From contig OZ244249.1 of assembly GCA_965217135.1 (NCBI GenBank), positions 868,001-932,000 of the forward strand: 64,000 nt of DNA, read 5' to 3'. The notes beneath the pieces are model-generated. The model made no database searches and was not told where the DNA came from. It worked only from the letters and a program-made list of their open reading frames with translations. The stretch's first letter is position 1, and every line of letters starts with the position of its first letter. Below are positions 17,959-27,398 of this stretch, in pieces. A program made the position numbers and the translations under genes. This stretch comes from HXMU1420-2 sp017643305. GTDB taxonomy: Bacteria > Pseudomonadota > Alphaproteobacteria > Rhodobacterales > Rhodobacteraceae.

Positions 17959-18939
17959 ATGGAACGGATCGTCGTGGCTGGGGCGGGCAGCATTGGCTGT
18001 TTCGTGGGTGGCCTGCTGGCTGCTGTCGGGCATGATGTTGTCCTGCTGGGCCGCGCGCGGGTGCTGGATGAAATTCGGGCGCAGGGGCTGGTGCTGAGTG
18101 ATTTTGGCGGGCTGAACCTGTCGGTTCGCGCGGATCAGCTGGAATTGAGCGAAGATCCGACTTGTCTGAAAGACGCCACGATGGTGCTCGTGACGGTAAA
18201 AACCGGCGCGACCTCATCGATGGCCTCGGAGATTGCTGCTCATGCCTCCGCAGATGTGCCGGTTGTCAGCCTACAGAACGGGCGCGAGGCCATTGAAGCC
18301 CTGCGGGCAGGCCTCCCTCGGTGGGACGTGCGTGCTGGGATGGTGCCATTCAACGTGGTGCCTGCAGGACCCGGGCGGTACCACCGCGCCACCAGTGGCG
18401 ACATTGTGATCGAGGCCGGGCCGGGCGATCTGGCCCAGCTGCTGAGCGTGCCGCATCTGGCGTTTACCGAAAGCGATGCGATTGAGGCGATCCAGTGGGG
18501 CAAGCTGCTGATCAACCTCAACAATGCCGTCAACGCGCTGTCCGGCCTGCCGCTGCAGGCGCAATTGCTGGACTGGGCCTGGCGGCGGTTGATGGCGGAT
18601 CAGATGGCCGAAGGGCTGGCCGTTTTGAAGGCCGCCGGCATTCCAGAGCAATCGACCGCACCGGTGCCAAGCCGTCTGATCCCATTCATCCTGCGCCTGC
18701 CCACACCGCTGTTCCGCCGCGTCGCTGCGCGGATGATCGCCATTGATGCAGAGGCGCGCACCTCCATGGCCTATGACTTGGCCGCTGGGAGGCAGACGGA
18801 AATTGATGCGTTGCAGGGCACCATCGTGGCGCTGGGGCAGGCGCATGGCGTGCCGACGCCGATCTGCGCCCATGTGGCGGCGTTGATCGCGCAGGCCAAA
18901 CCGGATGTTGGCCTGTCACCCGACGACCTGCGGCCCTGA
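17959..18939 (+). CDS. Ketopantoate reductase family protein (PanE/ApbA)
   Basis: NADPH-dependent reductase of the 2-dehydropantoate 2-reductase family, which makes pantoate for coenzyme A. The N-terminal Rossmann motif G-A-G-S-I-G is at residues 8-13. The V-K-T-G-A-T segment carries the first active-site lysine position, and K-L-L-I-N-L-N-N-A-V-N-A-L-S gives the second. The C-terminal S-M-x-x-D-L-A-A-G-R-Q-T-E-I-D is typical. Length 326 residues, slightly longer than E. coli PanE. Many genomes have several paralogues acting on other 2-oxoacids, so the physiological role is less certain than the family. It ends 4 bp from the convergent hrpB stop. Confidence 0.82.
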   Translation: MERIVVAGAGSIGCFVGGLLAAVGHDVVLLGRARVLDEIRAQGLVLSDFGGLNLSVRADQLELSEDPTCLKDATMVLVTVKTGATSSMASEIAAHASADVPVVSLQNGREAIEALRAGLPRWDVRAGMVPFNVVPAGPGRYHRATSGDIVIEAGPGDLAQLLSVPHLAFTESDAIEAIQWGKLLINLNNAVNALSGLPLQAQLLDWAWRRLMADQMAEGLAVLKAAGIPEQSTAPVPSRLIPFILRLPTPLFRRVAARMIAIDAEARTSMAYDLAAGRQTEIDALQGTIVALGQAHGVPTPICAHVAALIAQAKPDVGLSPDDLRP

Positions 18940-18943
18940 TTGC

Positions 18944-21385
18944 TCAGCTGCGACGCTTGGTGCGCAGGGTCGGGTCCGCCTGTGTCGGATCCTCGGGCCA
19001 GGGGTGTTTGGGATAGCGGGCTTTCATGTCCTTGCGCACATCGGCATAGGATCCGGCCCAGAACCCTGGCAGATCGCGGGTCACCTGTACCGGGCGCTGG
19101 GCCGGGGACAAGAGCGTTATCTTGATCGGCACGCCCGCCGCCTGCGGATGCTCGGTCACACCGAATAGCTCCTGCAGGCGCAGTTCGATTTCCGGACCAT
19201 CCTCGGGGTAATCAACCGGCACCTTGCGACCCAAGGGCGTACGGAAGGCCGGCGGTGCCAGCCGGTCCACCGTCTGCGTTTGTTCCCAACTCAGCATAGC
19301 CAGCAGCGCGGGCAGCAGGTTGAACCGTTTCCAGTCTTCTGCCGACCGGACGCCATCGAGCATCGGTAGCAGCCAGTCTTCCAGCGTGTCCATCAGCGCT
19401 TCGGACGACATGTTCGGCACATCCCGCCCAGCCGCGCGCACCATCTCCACCCTCCGCGCCAGCCGCGCGGCCGGACCGTCCAGTCGCAGGCCCAGCTCGC
19501 GAACACCGTCCAGCATGGCCGCAGCCATGTGATTGGCGGGGACGTCACGCCAGATCCGGTCGTCCAGCACCACCGCGCCGAACTTTTCTTGCCTGCGGGC
19601 CACCACGCGCCGGTCCCGCCGGGACCAGACGCAGTGGTCGACCCAGGTGATCTGGTCCGCGAACAGCGCGCGAATGTCGGCCAGCGCGATCTCCGCCGCC
19701 ATCCGCACCGTAGCTTCGCGCGGGTTTCCATCGGTGTCCAGCACCACGAGGAAGGGTGCGGCAGACAGCGGGTCACCCTCGGGCAGGACCACGCCCTTGC
19801 CTCCGGACAAAACGTGACGCGGCGCATCGCCCTTGCGGCGTTGACCAACCCGGTCGGGATAGGCTAGCGCAGCCATGGCCGCAGGTGACAGATCGGCGTT
19901 GTCACCTGCCTGTTTTTGCAACCGCTGGGCGTCGGTACGAATGCGGTCCACCGCGCCGCCGTTCACATCAAACGGCCGACGGTTGCGGAAGCCACGCAGA
20001 TCACGCACTGCCTCCAGCCGCAACACCAGATCAACCGGCGAGCCGCGCAGCGGGTCGCGGTCTGACAAAAGTGCGGCCAGCGGGGCGGCCTCCGGCCCGG
20101 CGCGTACCAGCATATGCGCCAGCCTTGGATGCGCCGGGATCGCAGCCAGCGCCCGGCCATGAGCGGTGATCCTGTGATCGCCGTCCAGCGCCTCCAGCAT
20201 CCGCAGCAGCGCGCGCGCCTCGTTCAGCGCGCCCTCCGGCGGTGGCGTCAGAAAGGCGAGGTCCTGTTCCGACGTGCCCCATTGCGCAAGATCCAGTGCC
20301 AGACCAGCCAGATCGGCGGCTTCGATCTCTGCTGGCGGATAGGCGGCCAACGCACCTTCTTCCCCTGGGCTCCACGCCTTGTAACAAAGGCCTTCGGCCA
20401 CACGGCCGGCTCGGCCCGCGCGCTGAGTGGCCTCGGCGCGGGTGACCTTCTCGGTGACCAGCCGAGACATGCCAGAGCCCGGATCAAACCGTGCGCGCCT
20501 TGCCTGCCCGCCATCCACCACCACACGCACATCCGGAATGGTCAGCGAAGTTTCGGCAATCGCCGTCGCCAGCACAATCTTGCGCCCGGTTTTGGCCGGC
20601 CTCAGCGCGCGCTGTTGTTCACCAAAGGGCAGGGCGCCATACAATACCCGCAGGTCAAAGCCGTCTGGCAATTGCCCACCCAGCCGCGCGGCCACTTGCC
20701 TGATTTCGCCCTCGCCGGGCAGAAACACCAAAATGCCGCCCTCATCAGTTTCCGATACGGCCCGCAGCACCAGATCTGCCACCAGATCCGGGCGCCGGGT
20801 TTGGGGCGGTGCGGGCCGGTCCAGCCAACGGGTTTCAACCGGATAGGCACGGCCCGCCGATGTCACCACCGGCGCGCCGATCAGTTTGGCCACCGGTTCA
20901 GCATCCAGCGTAGCCGACATAACCAGCACCATCAGATCATCCCGCAGCGCGGCGCAGACTTCCAGGCTCAGCGCAAGCCCGAGATCGGCGTTGAGTGAGC
21001 GTTCGTGGAATTCGTCAAAAATTACCATCCCGATGCCCGGTAGCTCCGGGTCGGATTGCAGCATGCGGGTCAGGATGCCTTCGGTTACCACCTCAATCCG
21101 GGTCTTGGCAGAGGTCCGCGTATCGCCGCGCACCCGATAACCCACTGTCTGGCCCACTGGTTCCCCCAGCGTTTGTGCCATGCGCTCGGCCGCTGCGCGG
21201 GCGGCCAGCCGCCTGGGTTCCAGCATTATGATACGTCCCTTGGCCAGCCCTGCCTGCAGCACGGCTAACGGCACTCGGGTGGTCTTACCTGCTCCCGGCG
21301 GAGCCTGCAAAACTGCGCGTCCGTGCTGGAGCAAGGCGCTCAGCAACTCCGGCAGGGCATCATCGATGGGCAACGCATCCGTCAT
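18944..21385 (-). CDS. hrpB: ATP-dependent helicase HrpB
   Basis: DExH-box helicase of the HrpA/HrpB group. Walker A is G-A-G-K-T-T at residues 31-36. The DEAH-type box reads D-E-F-H-E-R, motif III S-A-T-L-D, and motif VI Q-R-A-G-R-A-G-R. The helicase-associated and HrpB-specific C-terminal domains are present, ending with P-V-Q-V-T-R-D-L-P-G-F-W and Y-P-K-H-P-W-P-E-D-P. Length is 813 residues, normal. Its RNA substrate in bacteria is not firmly known. It is convergent with panE. Confidence 0.95.
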   Translation of the reverse strand: MTDALPIDDALPELLSALLQHGRAVLQAPPGAGKTTRVPLAVLQAGLAKGRIIMLEPRRLAARAAAERMAQTLGEPVGQTVGYRVRGDTRTSAKTRIEVVTEGILTRMLQSDPELPGIGMVIFDEFHERSLNADLGLALSLEVCAALRDDLMVLVMSATLDAEPVAKLIGAPVVTSAGRAYPVETRWLDRPAPPQTRRPDLVADLVLRAVSETDEGGILVFLPGEGEIRQVAARLGGQLPDGFDLRVLYGALPFGEQQRALRPAKTGRKIVLATAIAETSLTIPDVRVVVDGGQARRARFDPGSGMSRLVTEKVTRAEATQRAGRAGRVAEGLCYKAWSPGEEGALAAYPPAEIEAADLAGLALDLAQWGTSEQDLAFLTPPPEGALNEARALLRMLEALDGDHRITAHGRALAAIPAHPRLAHMLVRAGPEAAPLAALLSDRDPLRGSPVDLVLRLEAVRDLRGFRNRRPFDVNGGAVDRIRTDAQRLQKQAGDNADLSPAAMAALAYPDRVGQRRKGDAPRHVLSGGKGVVLPEGDPLSAAPFLVVLDTDGNPREATVRMAAEIALADIRALFADQITWVDHCVWSRRDRRVVARRQEKFGAVVLDDRIWRDVPANHMAAAMLDGVRELGLRLDGPAARLARRVEMVRAAGRDVPNMSSEALMDTLEDWLLPMLDGVRSAEDWKRFNLLPALLAMLSWEQTQTVDRLAPPAFRTPLGRKVPVDYPEDGPEIELRLQELFGVTEHPQAAGVPIKITLLSPAQRPVQVTRDLPGFWAGSYADVRKDMKARYPKHPWPEDPTQADPTLRTKRRS

Positions 21386-21418
21386 GGCGCGCTTTATGCG
21401 GCAGGGCTGCGTCCAGGT

Positions 21419-22129
21419 CTAGCGGCGCTGAAGGCGCGCTTTGCCATAGATGGTGTCCGCCTGCACCCGCGTGGCGCGCACCACATCACCGGCAGGTTCG
21501 TAAGTGACCTTCAGCCCGAACTGGCCACGTTCGCGCAGGTCTTCTGGAGAATACCCCGCCACCCGCCGGAACACACCGGAACACAGGATCTTGCCACTTC
21601 TTTCGCTACGGTTGGTCAGAACGATCTCGGTTAGTCGTTCACCATCATAAATCCGCTGCCGCATATTGCAGATTGCATCTGTAGGCTGGTCGCGGACCAC
21701 CATGTAAATTGCCGTCAAAGGATCAACTGCGCCGCGCTGCTGCGCCCTGGTCACTGTGTATGGCCCCCGGTCGCCGACTTGTGAGCCTGATGCGCTTGCC
21801 ACGCCGCCCGACCATCGCAGCGCAACCCGGCTTTCGCGCTTGCCGGTATCCATGTCCTCGGAATAGGCACGCGGCGAAAACTTGGTGCCATCCGTCGTGC
21901 CGGAAGATTTCATCACAAACCGCACGCCTGCCACCGCTGCAGCCAGCCCGCTGGTCACGAATTGCGCACTGATCGTGTATTGCCCGCTGCCGACGGACCC
22001 GGCAATCGCCAGATCCCCCACCTTGACCCCCAGCGCATGTACCGAAAACTGACCAGATGTTGTCTGCGCCAGCCCCGGTCCCGCGTTCAGGCCCAGCAGG
22101 ACCGCTGCCACCAGTTTCCAACGTTTCAC
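21419..22129 (-). CDS. DUF3108 domain-containing exported protein
   Basis: The start is read as GTG at 22129, preceded by a GAGGGGG ribosome-binding site; this gives a clean signal peptide (K-R-W, hydrophobic core, G-L-A-Q cleavage near residue 21). The mature protein of about 215 residues has the DUF3108 pattern of beta-strands, including Y-D-G-E-R and A-D-T-I-Y-G-K-A near the end. The family is periplasmic and uncharacterised. A longer frame reaches 22351 but would overlap the divergent meaB gene and lacks a signal peptide at its start. Length 236 residues. Confidence 0.75.
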   Translation of the reverse strand: MKRWKLVAAVLLGLNAGPGLAQTTSGQFSVHALGVKVGDLAIAGSVGSGQYTISAQFVTSGLAAAVAGVRFVMKSSGTTDGTKFSPRAYSEDMDTGKRESRVALRWSGGVASASGSQVGDRGPYTVTRAQQRGAVDPLTAIYMVVRDQPTDAICNMRQRIYDGERLTEIVLTNRSERSGKILCSGVFRRVAGYSPEDLRERGQFGLKVTYEPAGDVVRATRVQADTIYGKARLQRR

Positions 22130-22204
22130 CGCAACCCCCTCACAGCCTCTGGACATCCCGCCCCGCAAAAAGGCATCTAGACGCGCAAACCACCAGGGAC
22201 CACG

Positions 22205-23182
22205 ATGCAGATAGACGGATTGAGTGACAAGATCTTGAACGGAGACCGGCGGGCTCTTGCCCGTGCGATCACTCTGGTCGAAAGCAGCCGGGTCGATCAC
22301 CGCGCGCAGGCTGAAAGTCTGTTGCAGGATCTGCATTCTGCTGGACGGCAAGCCATGCGCATCGGTCTGTCGGGCACGCCGGGCGTCGGCAAATCCACCT
22401 TCATTGAAGCCTTCGGGATGATGCTGATCGAACGCGGCTTGCGTGTCGCTGTACTGGCGGTGGACCCGTCCTCGGCCCGCTCCGGCGGCTCCATTCTAGG
22501 TGACAAAACCCGCATGGACCTCCTGTCGCGCGAAAAAAATGCGTTTATTCGCCCATCACCCAGCCAGACGCATCTGGGCGGGGTGGCCCGCCACACACGC
22601 GAAGCCGTGGCCCTGTGCGAAGCCGCGGGGTATGACGTGGTGCTGATTGAAACCGTCGGCGTCGGCCAATCGGAAACGGTTGTCGCGCAGATGTCAGATC
22701 TGTTCCTGCTGCTGCTCGCCCCGGCGGGCGGAGATGAATTGCAGGGCGTCAAACGCGGTATCATGGAAATGGCTGACCTGATTCTGGTCAACAAGGCGGA
22801 CGGGGACCTGAAGCCCGCCGCAACCCGCACCTGCGCCGACTATGCCGGAGCGCTTCGCCTGCTGCGCAAACGCCCGCAGGATCCGCCGGGCTTCCCCAAG
22901 GCCATGATGGTCTCAGCCGCCGAAGGGACCGGCCTGTCTGAGGCCTGGCATGAAATCGAAACGCTCGCCGACTGGCGCCGTACGCAAGGCGTATGGGCCG
23001 ACACCCGGGCCGTGCAGGCCCGCCTGTGGTTCGAAGACGAAGTGCGTCAAGCCCTACTGCAACGCCTGCAAACCCCGCAGGCACAGGATGAACTGGCGAA
23101 TTTTGGTAGACAGGTGGCAGACGGGCAACTGACCGCCACTGCCGCTGCCCGCGCGCTGCTATCCTGTCTGCCGGACCTCTGA
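22205..23182 (+). CDS. meaB: Methylmalonyl-CoA mutase-associated GTPase MeaB
   Basis: G3E-family P-loop GTPase that protects and reactivates B12-dependent methylmalonyl-CoA mutase. P-loop G-T-P-G-V-G-K-S is at residues 57-64. The D-P-S-S and G-G-S-I-L-G-D-K-T-R-M switch segments, E-T-V-G-V-G-Q-S and the base-recognition N-K-A-D are all present. Length 325 residues, normal. The mutase itself is not in the window. It is divergent from the DUF3108 gene and convergent with the DUF2855 gene, whose stop lies 3 bp away. Confidence 0.93.
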   Translation: MQIDGLSDKILNGDRRALARAITLVESSRVDHRAQAESLLQDLHSAGRQAMRIGLSGTPGVGKSTFIEAFGMMLIERGLRVAVLAVDPSSARSGGSILGDKTRMDLLSREKNAFIRPSPSQTHLGGVARHTREAVALCEAAGYDVVLIETVGVGQSETVVAQMSDLFLLLLAPAGGDELQGVKRGIMEMADLILVNKADGDLKPAATRTCADYAGALRLLRKRPQDPPGFPKAMMVSAAEGTGLSEAWHEIETLADWRRTQGVWADTRAVQARLWFEDEVRQALLQRLQTPQAQDELANFGRQVADGQLTATAAARALLSCLPDL

Positions 23183-23185
23183 CTG

Positions 23186-24274
23186 TCAGCCGGGTTTCAA
23201 CGACAGGATCAACCCTTCTGCCGGGTCCACTTCGCCGCCCAGCATGGCGGTATACCGCGCCAGCGCCGCTTCGGGTCCAGTGTCTTCAACCACATTGATC
23301 CACTGCACTCCGATGTCCACGAACTGCGCCCAGGCCGCACCTGTCCGTTCCAGAAACGCCGCGCGGCCCCAATCGGTCAGCCGCTGCTGGGCGTAACCGG
23401 GAGCAAAGAAAAACTCGGGCCTTGGCCCCGGCATGTCCTTCAATTCACCCTCCAGTGACTGCCAGTGCGTCAGACCCACCCGGCAGCTGTTCTTCAGGTC
23501 ATCCGCAAGATGCTCATGGACCCGGCGCAGCAGGTCTGCATTGCCCGCCATGTCGACGAAACAGGTTGGTTCGCACGGCAGGCTTTCCAAATCACCATAG
23601 GCCAGCACCCGGTCATAACAGCCCAGACCTTCGACAAAGCTCACATTGCCAGCGCTGGTCAGCCCGACCACCTCCACCTCTCCACCGGCAGCCAGCAGAT
23701 GCGCCAGCGCCATCGCCGTCTTGCTGGATGCGCTGGACAAGATCACGCGGCCTGCGTCAAAAAACCCATTCGACCGATGCAGATCATCCAGCAGAAAGGA
23801 CGTGGTGAAAAGCGGCCGGAACAGGCTGATCATTGCCTCACCCTGGGCGCTCCAGGTGGGGTCTTGATCGGTGAAAGAATACTGGTTGTAAAAGGGCGAC
23901 ATCGGCTGGCGATGCTCGGTCGCATCCGTCATCGTATACGCGCTGACCAGCGTGGGTCGGATCACCAGATGGCTCGACATTGGGAAATAACCATAAACCC
24001 GCCGCCCGACCGCGACTTCCGGATGGGCAGAGGCGACCACATCGGCAAACCCCCAGACCGGCACGCGGCCCCAACCTTCGCGATCGACCGGAAAGAACTC
24101 CCAATACCGCATCAGATCGGGGGCGACGGCGTAGGTGATATTATTGGCGGTCAGCGCAAACTTGTCGATCCGCAGGATCGCTGTGCCATCCTCCGGCGTT
24201 TCCGGCACAGCGAAGGGCACCAGCTCCGCCTCATTTAACGCGCCGCGCTTTACGATCAGGTCCAATCCCTGCAT
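23186..24274 (-). CDS. DUF2855 family protein
   Basis: Soluble protein of 362 residues matching the uncharacterised DUF2855 family. It resembles a degenerate medium-chain reductase: a GroES-like N-terminal half (L-R-I-D-K-F-A-L-T-A-N-N-I-T-Y, then G-R-V-P-V-W-G-F-A-D-V) and a Rossmann-like half (S-S-A-S-S-K-T-A-M-A-L-A, V-G-L-T-S). The glycine-rich NAD(P) loop is modified. The start ATG at 24274 has a GGGGAGA ribosome-binding site; the frame continues further upstream without homology. No pathway is suggested by its neighbours. Confidence 0.8.
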   Translation of the reverse strand: MQGLDLIVKRGALNEAELVPFAVPETPEDGTAILRIDKFALTANNITYAVAPDLMRYWEFFPVDREGWGRVPVWGFADVVASAHPEVAVGRRVYGYFPMSSHLVIRPTLVSAYTMTDATEHRQPMSPFYNQYSFTDQDPTWSAQGEAMISLFRPLFTTSFLLDDLHRSNGFFDAGRVILSSASSKTAMALAHLLAAGGEVEVVGLTSAGNVSFVEGLGCYDRVLAYGDLESLPCEPTCFVDMAGNADLLRRVHEHLADDLKNSCRVGLTHWQSLEGELKDMPGPRPEFFFAPGYAQQRLTDWGRAAFLERTGAAWAQFVDIGVQWINVVEDTGPEAALARYTAMLGGEVDPAEGLILSLKPG

Positions 24275-24386
24275 CTTGTTCTCCCCACTTGGATGCGTCA
24301 GCTTGGTCTGGGACAAGCCGCCGATCAACCGTCCACCGTGTTGACGTGGCGGCGGTTGGTTTGGGCTTGAATCCCGCTTGGCCCCC

Positions 24387-24415
24387 TTGACGGCCCGCAG
24401 ATTCCCCCCTAATGA
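24387..24415 (+). promoter_or_regulatory. Candidate sigma-70-type promoter for rpmB
   Basis: TTGACG (24387-24392) and TAATGA (24410-24415) are separated by 17 bases, about 90 bp before the rpmB start. The -35 is near consensus and the -10 partial. Position and orientation fit rpmB. Confidence 0.45.
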
Positions 24416-24503
24416 CGCGCCACGGATTTCAGGGCGCTGTCTGACGCGGCGCCCCTTTGTATTAGCGGGGCCGATCCCGCCCGATGAACACGAGGATGAT
24501 CCC

Positions 24504-24791
24504 ATGTCGCGCCGCTGCGAACTGACCGGAAAAGGCCCGATGACTGGCAACAATGTCAGCCACGCCAACAACAAGACCAAGCGCCGGTTCCTCCCGAACC
24601 TGAACGACGTCACGCTGCAATCCGAAACGCTGGGTCGCGGCGTCAAGCTGCGCATCTCCGCAGCCGCGCTGCGCAGCGTTGACCACCGCGGTGGCCTGGA
24701 TGCGTTCCTTGCGAAAGCAAAGGACGAGGAACTGTCCGCCAACGCACTGAAGGTCAAGAAAGCGATTGCAAAGGCTCAGGCCTCCGCCTGA
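24504..24791 (+). CDS. rpmB: 50S ribosomal protein L28
   Basis: Component of the large ribosomal subunit. It starts S-R-R-C-E-L-T-G-K-G-P and continues with N-N-V-S-H-A-N-N-K-T-K-R-R-F-L-P-N, the family signature. Length 95 residues, as usual for alphaproteobacteria. An AGGATGATCCC stretch before the ATG supplies a weak ribosome-binding site. It is followed by a clear terminator at 24815-24839. Confidence 0.97.
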   Translation: MSRRCELTGKGPMTGNNVSHANNKTKRRFLPNLNDVTLQSETLGRGVKLRISAAALRSVDHRGGLDAFLAKAKDEELSANALKVKKAIAKAQASA

Positions 24792-24814
24792 TTTCTTGTT
24801 TTAATCTGCGACGA

Positions 24815-24839
24815 AGCCCCGCAATCTGTGGGGCTTTTT
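24815..24839 (+). terminator. Rho-independent terminator after rpmB
   Basis: AGCCCC (24815-24820) pairs with GGGGCT (24830-24835) across a 9-base loop and is followed by five T. It lies 24 bases past the rpmB stop. Confidence 0.8.
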
Positions 24840-24879
24840 GCACTTGTGGCACCTGTCTGACACGCCCATATCCGAAATA

Positions 24880-25230
24880 ATGACTGCACCGCTGCGATCC
24901 TACCTGGCTATTGTCCTCTGCCTCCTGCTGGTAATGACCGCGCAGGCCATGGCCGTGATGCGCGGGGCCTCCGATGCCTTGCTTATGGTTGAGCTGTGTT
25001 CGGGCGACGACGTGGTCATGATCTATGTCGACGACACTGGCGAACCGAACGCAGCATCGCATATTTGTCCCGACTGCCTGCCGCTCGCGCTGGCCGGTCT
25101 TCTACCGGGAGAGGTTACTGTGGCCGCGCCCCTGCGCCTGCGCCATGACCGCTCGGTGCAGGGTACTGCGGCCCATACCCTGCATCTGCGCCTGACCCAA
25201 CAGGCACGCGCTCCTCCGGTTTCTGTCTGA
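24880..25230 (+). CDS. Hypothetical exported or membrane-anchored protein upstream of the copper chaperone
   Basis: A 116-residue protein from ATG 24880. Residues about 5-25 form a hydrophobic signal or anchor segment. A conserved-looking H-I-C-P-D-C-L-P lies near residue 61, a possible metal-binding site, followed by a second short hydrophobic stretch and an R/H-rich tail. It lies 42 bp before a PCu(A)C chaperone gene on the same strand, so a role in periplasmic copper handling is a reasonable guess. It resembles small DUF2946-like proteins, but I am not certain of the family. Confidence 0.55.
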   Translation: MTAPLRSYLAIVLCLLLVMTAQAMAVMRGASDALLMVELCSGDDVVMIYVDDTGEPNAASHICPDCLPLALAGLLPGEVTVAAPLRLRHDRSVQGTAAHTLHLRLTQQARAPPVSV

Positions 25231-25272
25231 TTCTCTGAACTCAGACAGACAAATCAAACCGGAGCTCTTCAA

Positions 25273-25725
25273 ATGAAACGCACTCTTATTTCCGCCGCGC
25301 TGGCCGTGTCCTGTTTTGCAATGCCTGCGCTGGCCGATGGCATTCTGGTGCATGACGCCTACGCGCGTTCATCCGGCAAATCCGCCAAATCTGGCGCAGC
25401 CTTTTTGATACTGGAAAATGCCACCACCACCGATGACCGGCTGATCGACGCCCGCAGCGATGCCGCCAAACGGGTCGAACTGCACACCCACAAGGAAAAC
25501 GCCGATGGCGTGATGCAGATGATCCACGTGGAAGAAGGCTTTGTCCTGCCCGCCGGTGGATCACACGCGCTGAAACGTGGCGGCGATCACGTGATGATGA
25601 TGGGCCTGACCGGGCCGCTGGCACAGGGCGACACCGTCACGTTGACGCTGGTGTTCGAACAGGCGGGCGAGATGACCATTGAGGTCCCCGTCGACAATAA
25701 ACGCAAGGGTGGCCACGGCCATTGA
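25273..25725 (+). CDS. Periplasmic copper chaperone PCu(A)C
   Basis: Delivers copper to cytochrome oxidase subunit II in the periplasm. A signal peptide covers residues 1-21 (A-M-P-A-L-A-D cleavage). The cupredoxin-like domain has the ligand pattern H(M)-x10-M-x21-H-x-M: H-T-H-K near residue 72, M-Q-M about ten residues on, and H-V-M-M-M later. Total 150 residues, ending in a G-H-G-H tail that may also bind metal. A GGAGCTC site precedes the ATG. Probably co-transcribed with the preceding small exported protein. Confidence 0.88.
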   Translation: MKRTLISAALAVSCFAMPALADGILVHDAYARSSGKSAKSGAAFLILENATTTDDRLIDARSDAAKRVELHTHKENADGVMQMIHVEEGFVLPAGGSHALKRGGDHVMMMGLTGPLAQGDTVTLTLVFEQAGEMTIEVPVDNKRKGGHGH

Positions 25726-25731
25726 CCCGGC

Positions 25732-26430
25732 TTAGGGTGCGCGTCCCAACATTTCGCGCACCCAGGCGGGCACCGTTTTGGTCGCCTTGCCGATTCGGTG
25801 CTCGGTAAACACCGGCGAAGTTTCCGACGGGTCCAGGTTCATTTCCAGTCGGGGTATGCCGCGCGACGCTGCTTCCTGAACAAACCCTGCCGCGGGATAA
25901 ACCTGACCGGATGTGCCGATCGCCACGAACAGGTCGGCTTCGTCCAGATGCTGCAGGATCCTGTCCATGTGATACGGGATCTCCCCGAACCACACGACAT
26001 CCGGCCGCCCGCCGGGGCCATTACAGGACGGGCAGGGCTCATTCACAGCCATTTCCGCTGGGGCTGGCCAGCGATGCCCGCAGAAGGCGCACAGCGCCTG
26101 CGCCAGTTCCCCGTGCATATGGATGACATCCAGCGCGCCGCCGGCTTCGTGCAGGCCGTCGACGTTCTGGGTGACAATTACCACTTCCCCATGCCAATCC
26201 GCCTGCAACCGCGCCAACGCAAAATGCGCCGCGTTGGGCTGTGCCTCTGCCGCGCCCCTGCGGCGGTCGTTGTAAAACGCCTGCACCAGCGCGGGGTCGC
26301 GGGCAAAGCCTTCGGGCGTGGCCACATCCTCCAGTGGATACTTGGTCCACAGCCCGTCCTTGTCGCGAAACGTGCCCAGCCCGCTTTCCGCCGAAATCCC
26401 TGCGCCTGTCAGAATGACCATCTTGTCCAT
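25732..26430 (-). CDS. cobB: NAD-dependent protein deacylase (sirtuin, CobB type)
   Basis: Sir2-family enzyme that removes acyl groups from lysines using NAD. Motifs in order: G-A-G-I-S-A-E-S-G, T-Q-N-V-D-G-L-H, catalytic histidine in H-M-H-G-E-L, and zinc cysteines C-A-F-C and C-P-S-C. F-Y-N-D-R-R-R contains the Y-x-x-R pair of class III sirtuins, which marks desuccinylase/demalonylase capability as in E. coli CobB and SIRT5. Length 232 residues from ATG 26430; a start 14 codons earlier would overlap the LysR gene. It follows that LysR gene by 5 bp. Confidence 0.9.
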   Translation of the reverse strand: MDKMVILTGAGISAESGLGTFRDKDGLWTKYPLEDVATPEGFARDPALVQAFYNDRRRGAAEAQPNAAHFALARLQADWHGEVVIVTQNVDGLHEAGGALDVIHMHGELAQALCAFCGHRWPAPAEMAVNEPCPSCNGPGGRPDVVWFGEIPYHMDRILQHLDEADLFVAIGTSGQVYPAAGFVQEAASRGIPRLEMNLDPSETSPVFTEHRIGKATKTVPAWVREMLGRAP

Positions 26431-26435
26431 CCGCC

Positions 26436-27398
26436 TTACCCCTCCAGCACTCGCAACTGGCCGGCGAGCCAAGGCAACTGACCCACCGCTGGATCGATCA
26501 TGTGGGATTGCACCAATCGCCGCATTGTGGCCGCCACATCGCGCGGCACCCGATCAGCCCAGTCTGCCCCTGCAAAAAGAGAAATGGTGCGCGACACTTC
26601 GGGGCCGGGCAGCGGGTAGGCTTCGATCTGGTCATGGAACCGCGCCGCCCGCATATAGCCCAGTGGCGTCGTGATGGCCCAGCCAATCCGTCGTCCTACC
26701 ATCGCCATCAACGCGAGGTGGCTGCCAATCTCGAACCGTTGCTCCAGCTTCAGTTGCTGCCGGGTCAGATAGGCTTCGATCTGCTGGCTAATCAGCTGTT
26801 CGCGGGCATAGCGCAGAAATGGCAGCTCCTCCAGTTCCTCCAACTGCACCGGGCTATCCGTAACCATGCCGCGTGGCACCACCAGCATGAATGGATCGCG
26901 AACCAGCGGATACTCCACGATCCCGCTCTGTACCTCACCCGAGGCCGCCGCGATGGCGATATGCAACATCCGTTTCTGCAGCGCCTCGCCGATCTCCAGG
27001 CTCGGCGCGGTGATCATCTTGAACCGGCATCCTGTCAGGCTGTCGGCCAGAATGGTCACCAGCCGCGGCGTCAGGTCATTGTCGAAATCGTCAATCAACC
27101 CGACAGACAGCGTGCTCAGATGGCTCAGGTCCATCACTGTTAACTCGCTCTGCGCCAGTCTCAGTTCGCTTAGCACCGCTTCCGTACGCGCCAAAAATCC
27201 CCGGCCAGCGGAGGTCAGCCGCATGGGCCGCCGTCCGTGATCGACAAGGTCGGTCCCCAGCGCGGCTTCGAGGTTGCGCAATTGCTGGCTGACCGCAGGC
27301 TGGCTCAGACCTGTGGCTTCGGCCGCTTGTGCAACTGACCCCGACGCCGCCAGCGCCTCGAACACTTCTAGACCACGGAGTGTGATGCCTTTCAACAT
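26436..27398 (-). CDS. LysR-family transcriptional regulator
   Basis: The N-terminal winged helix-turn-helix (residues about 5-62, with S-V-A-Q-A-A-E-A-T-G-L-S-Q-P-A-V-S-Q-Q-L-R-N-L-E) is typical of LysR proteins. A periplasmic-binding-protein-like effector domain follows. Length 320 residues from ATG 27398. The sirtuin gene lies 5 bp downstream on the same strand, so they are one transcript. LysR proteins usually control a divergent gene, but none starts within the next few hundred bases. The target and effector are unknown. Confidence 0.88.
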   Translation of the reverse strand: MLKGITLRGLEVFEALAASGSVAQAAEATGLSQPAVSQQLRNLEAALGTDLVDHGRRPMRLTSAGRGFLARTEAVLSELRLAQSELTVMDLSHLSTLSVGLIDDFDNDLTPRLVTILADSLTGCRFKMITAPSLEIGEALQKRMLHIAIAAASGEVQSGIVEYPLVRDPFMLVVPRGMVTDSPVQLEELEELPFLRYAREQLISQQIEAYLTRQQLKLEQRFEIGSHLALMAMVGRRIGWAITTPLGYMRAARFHDQIEAYPLPGPEVSRTISLFAGADWADRVPRDVAATMRRLVQSHMIDPAVGQLPWLAGQLRVLEG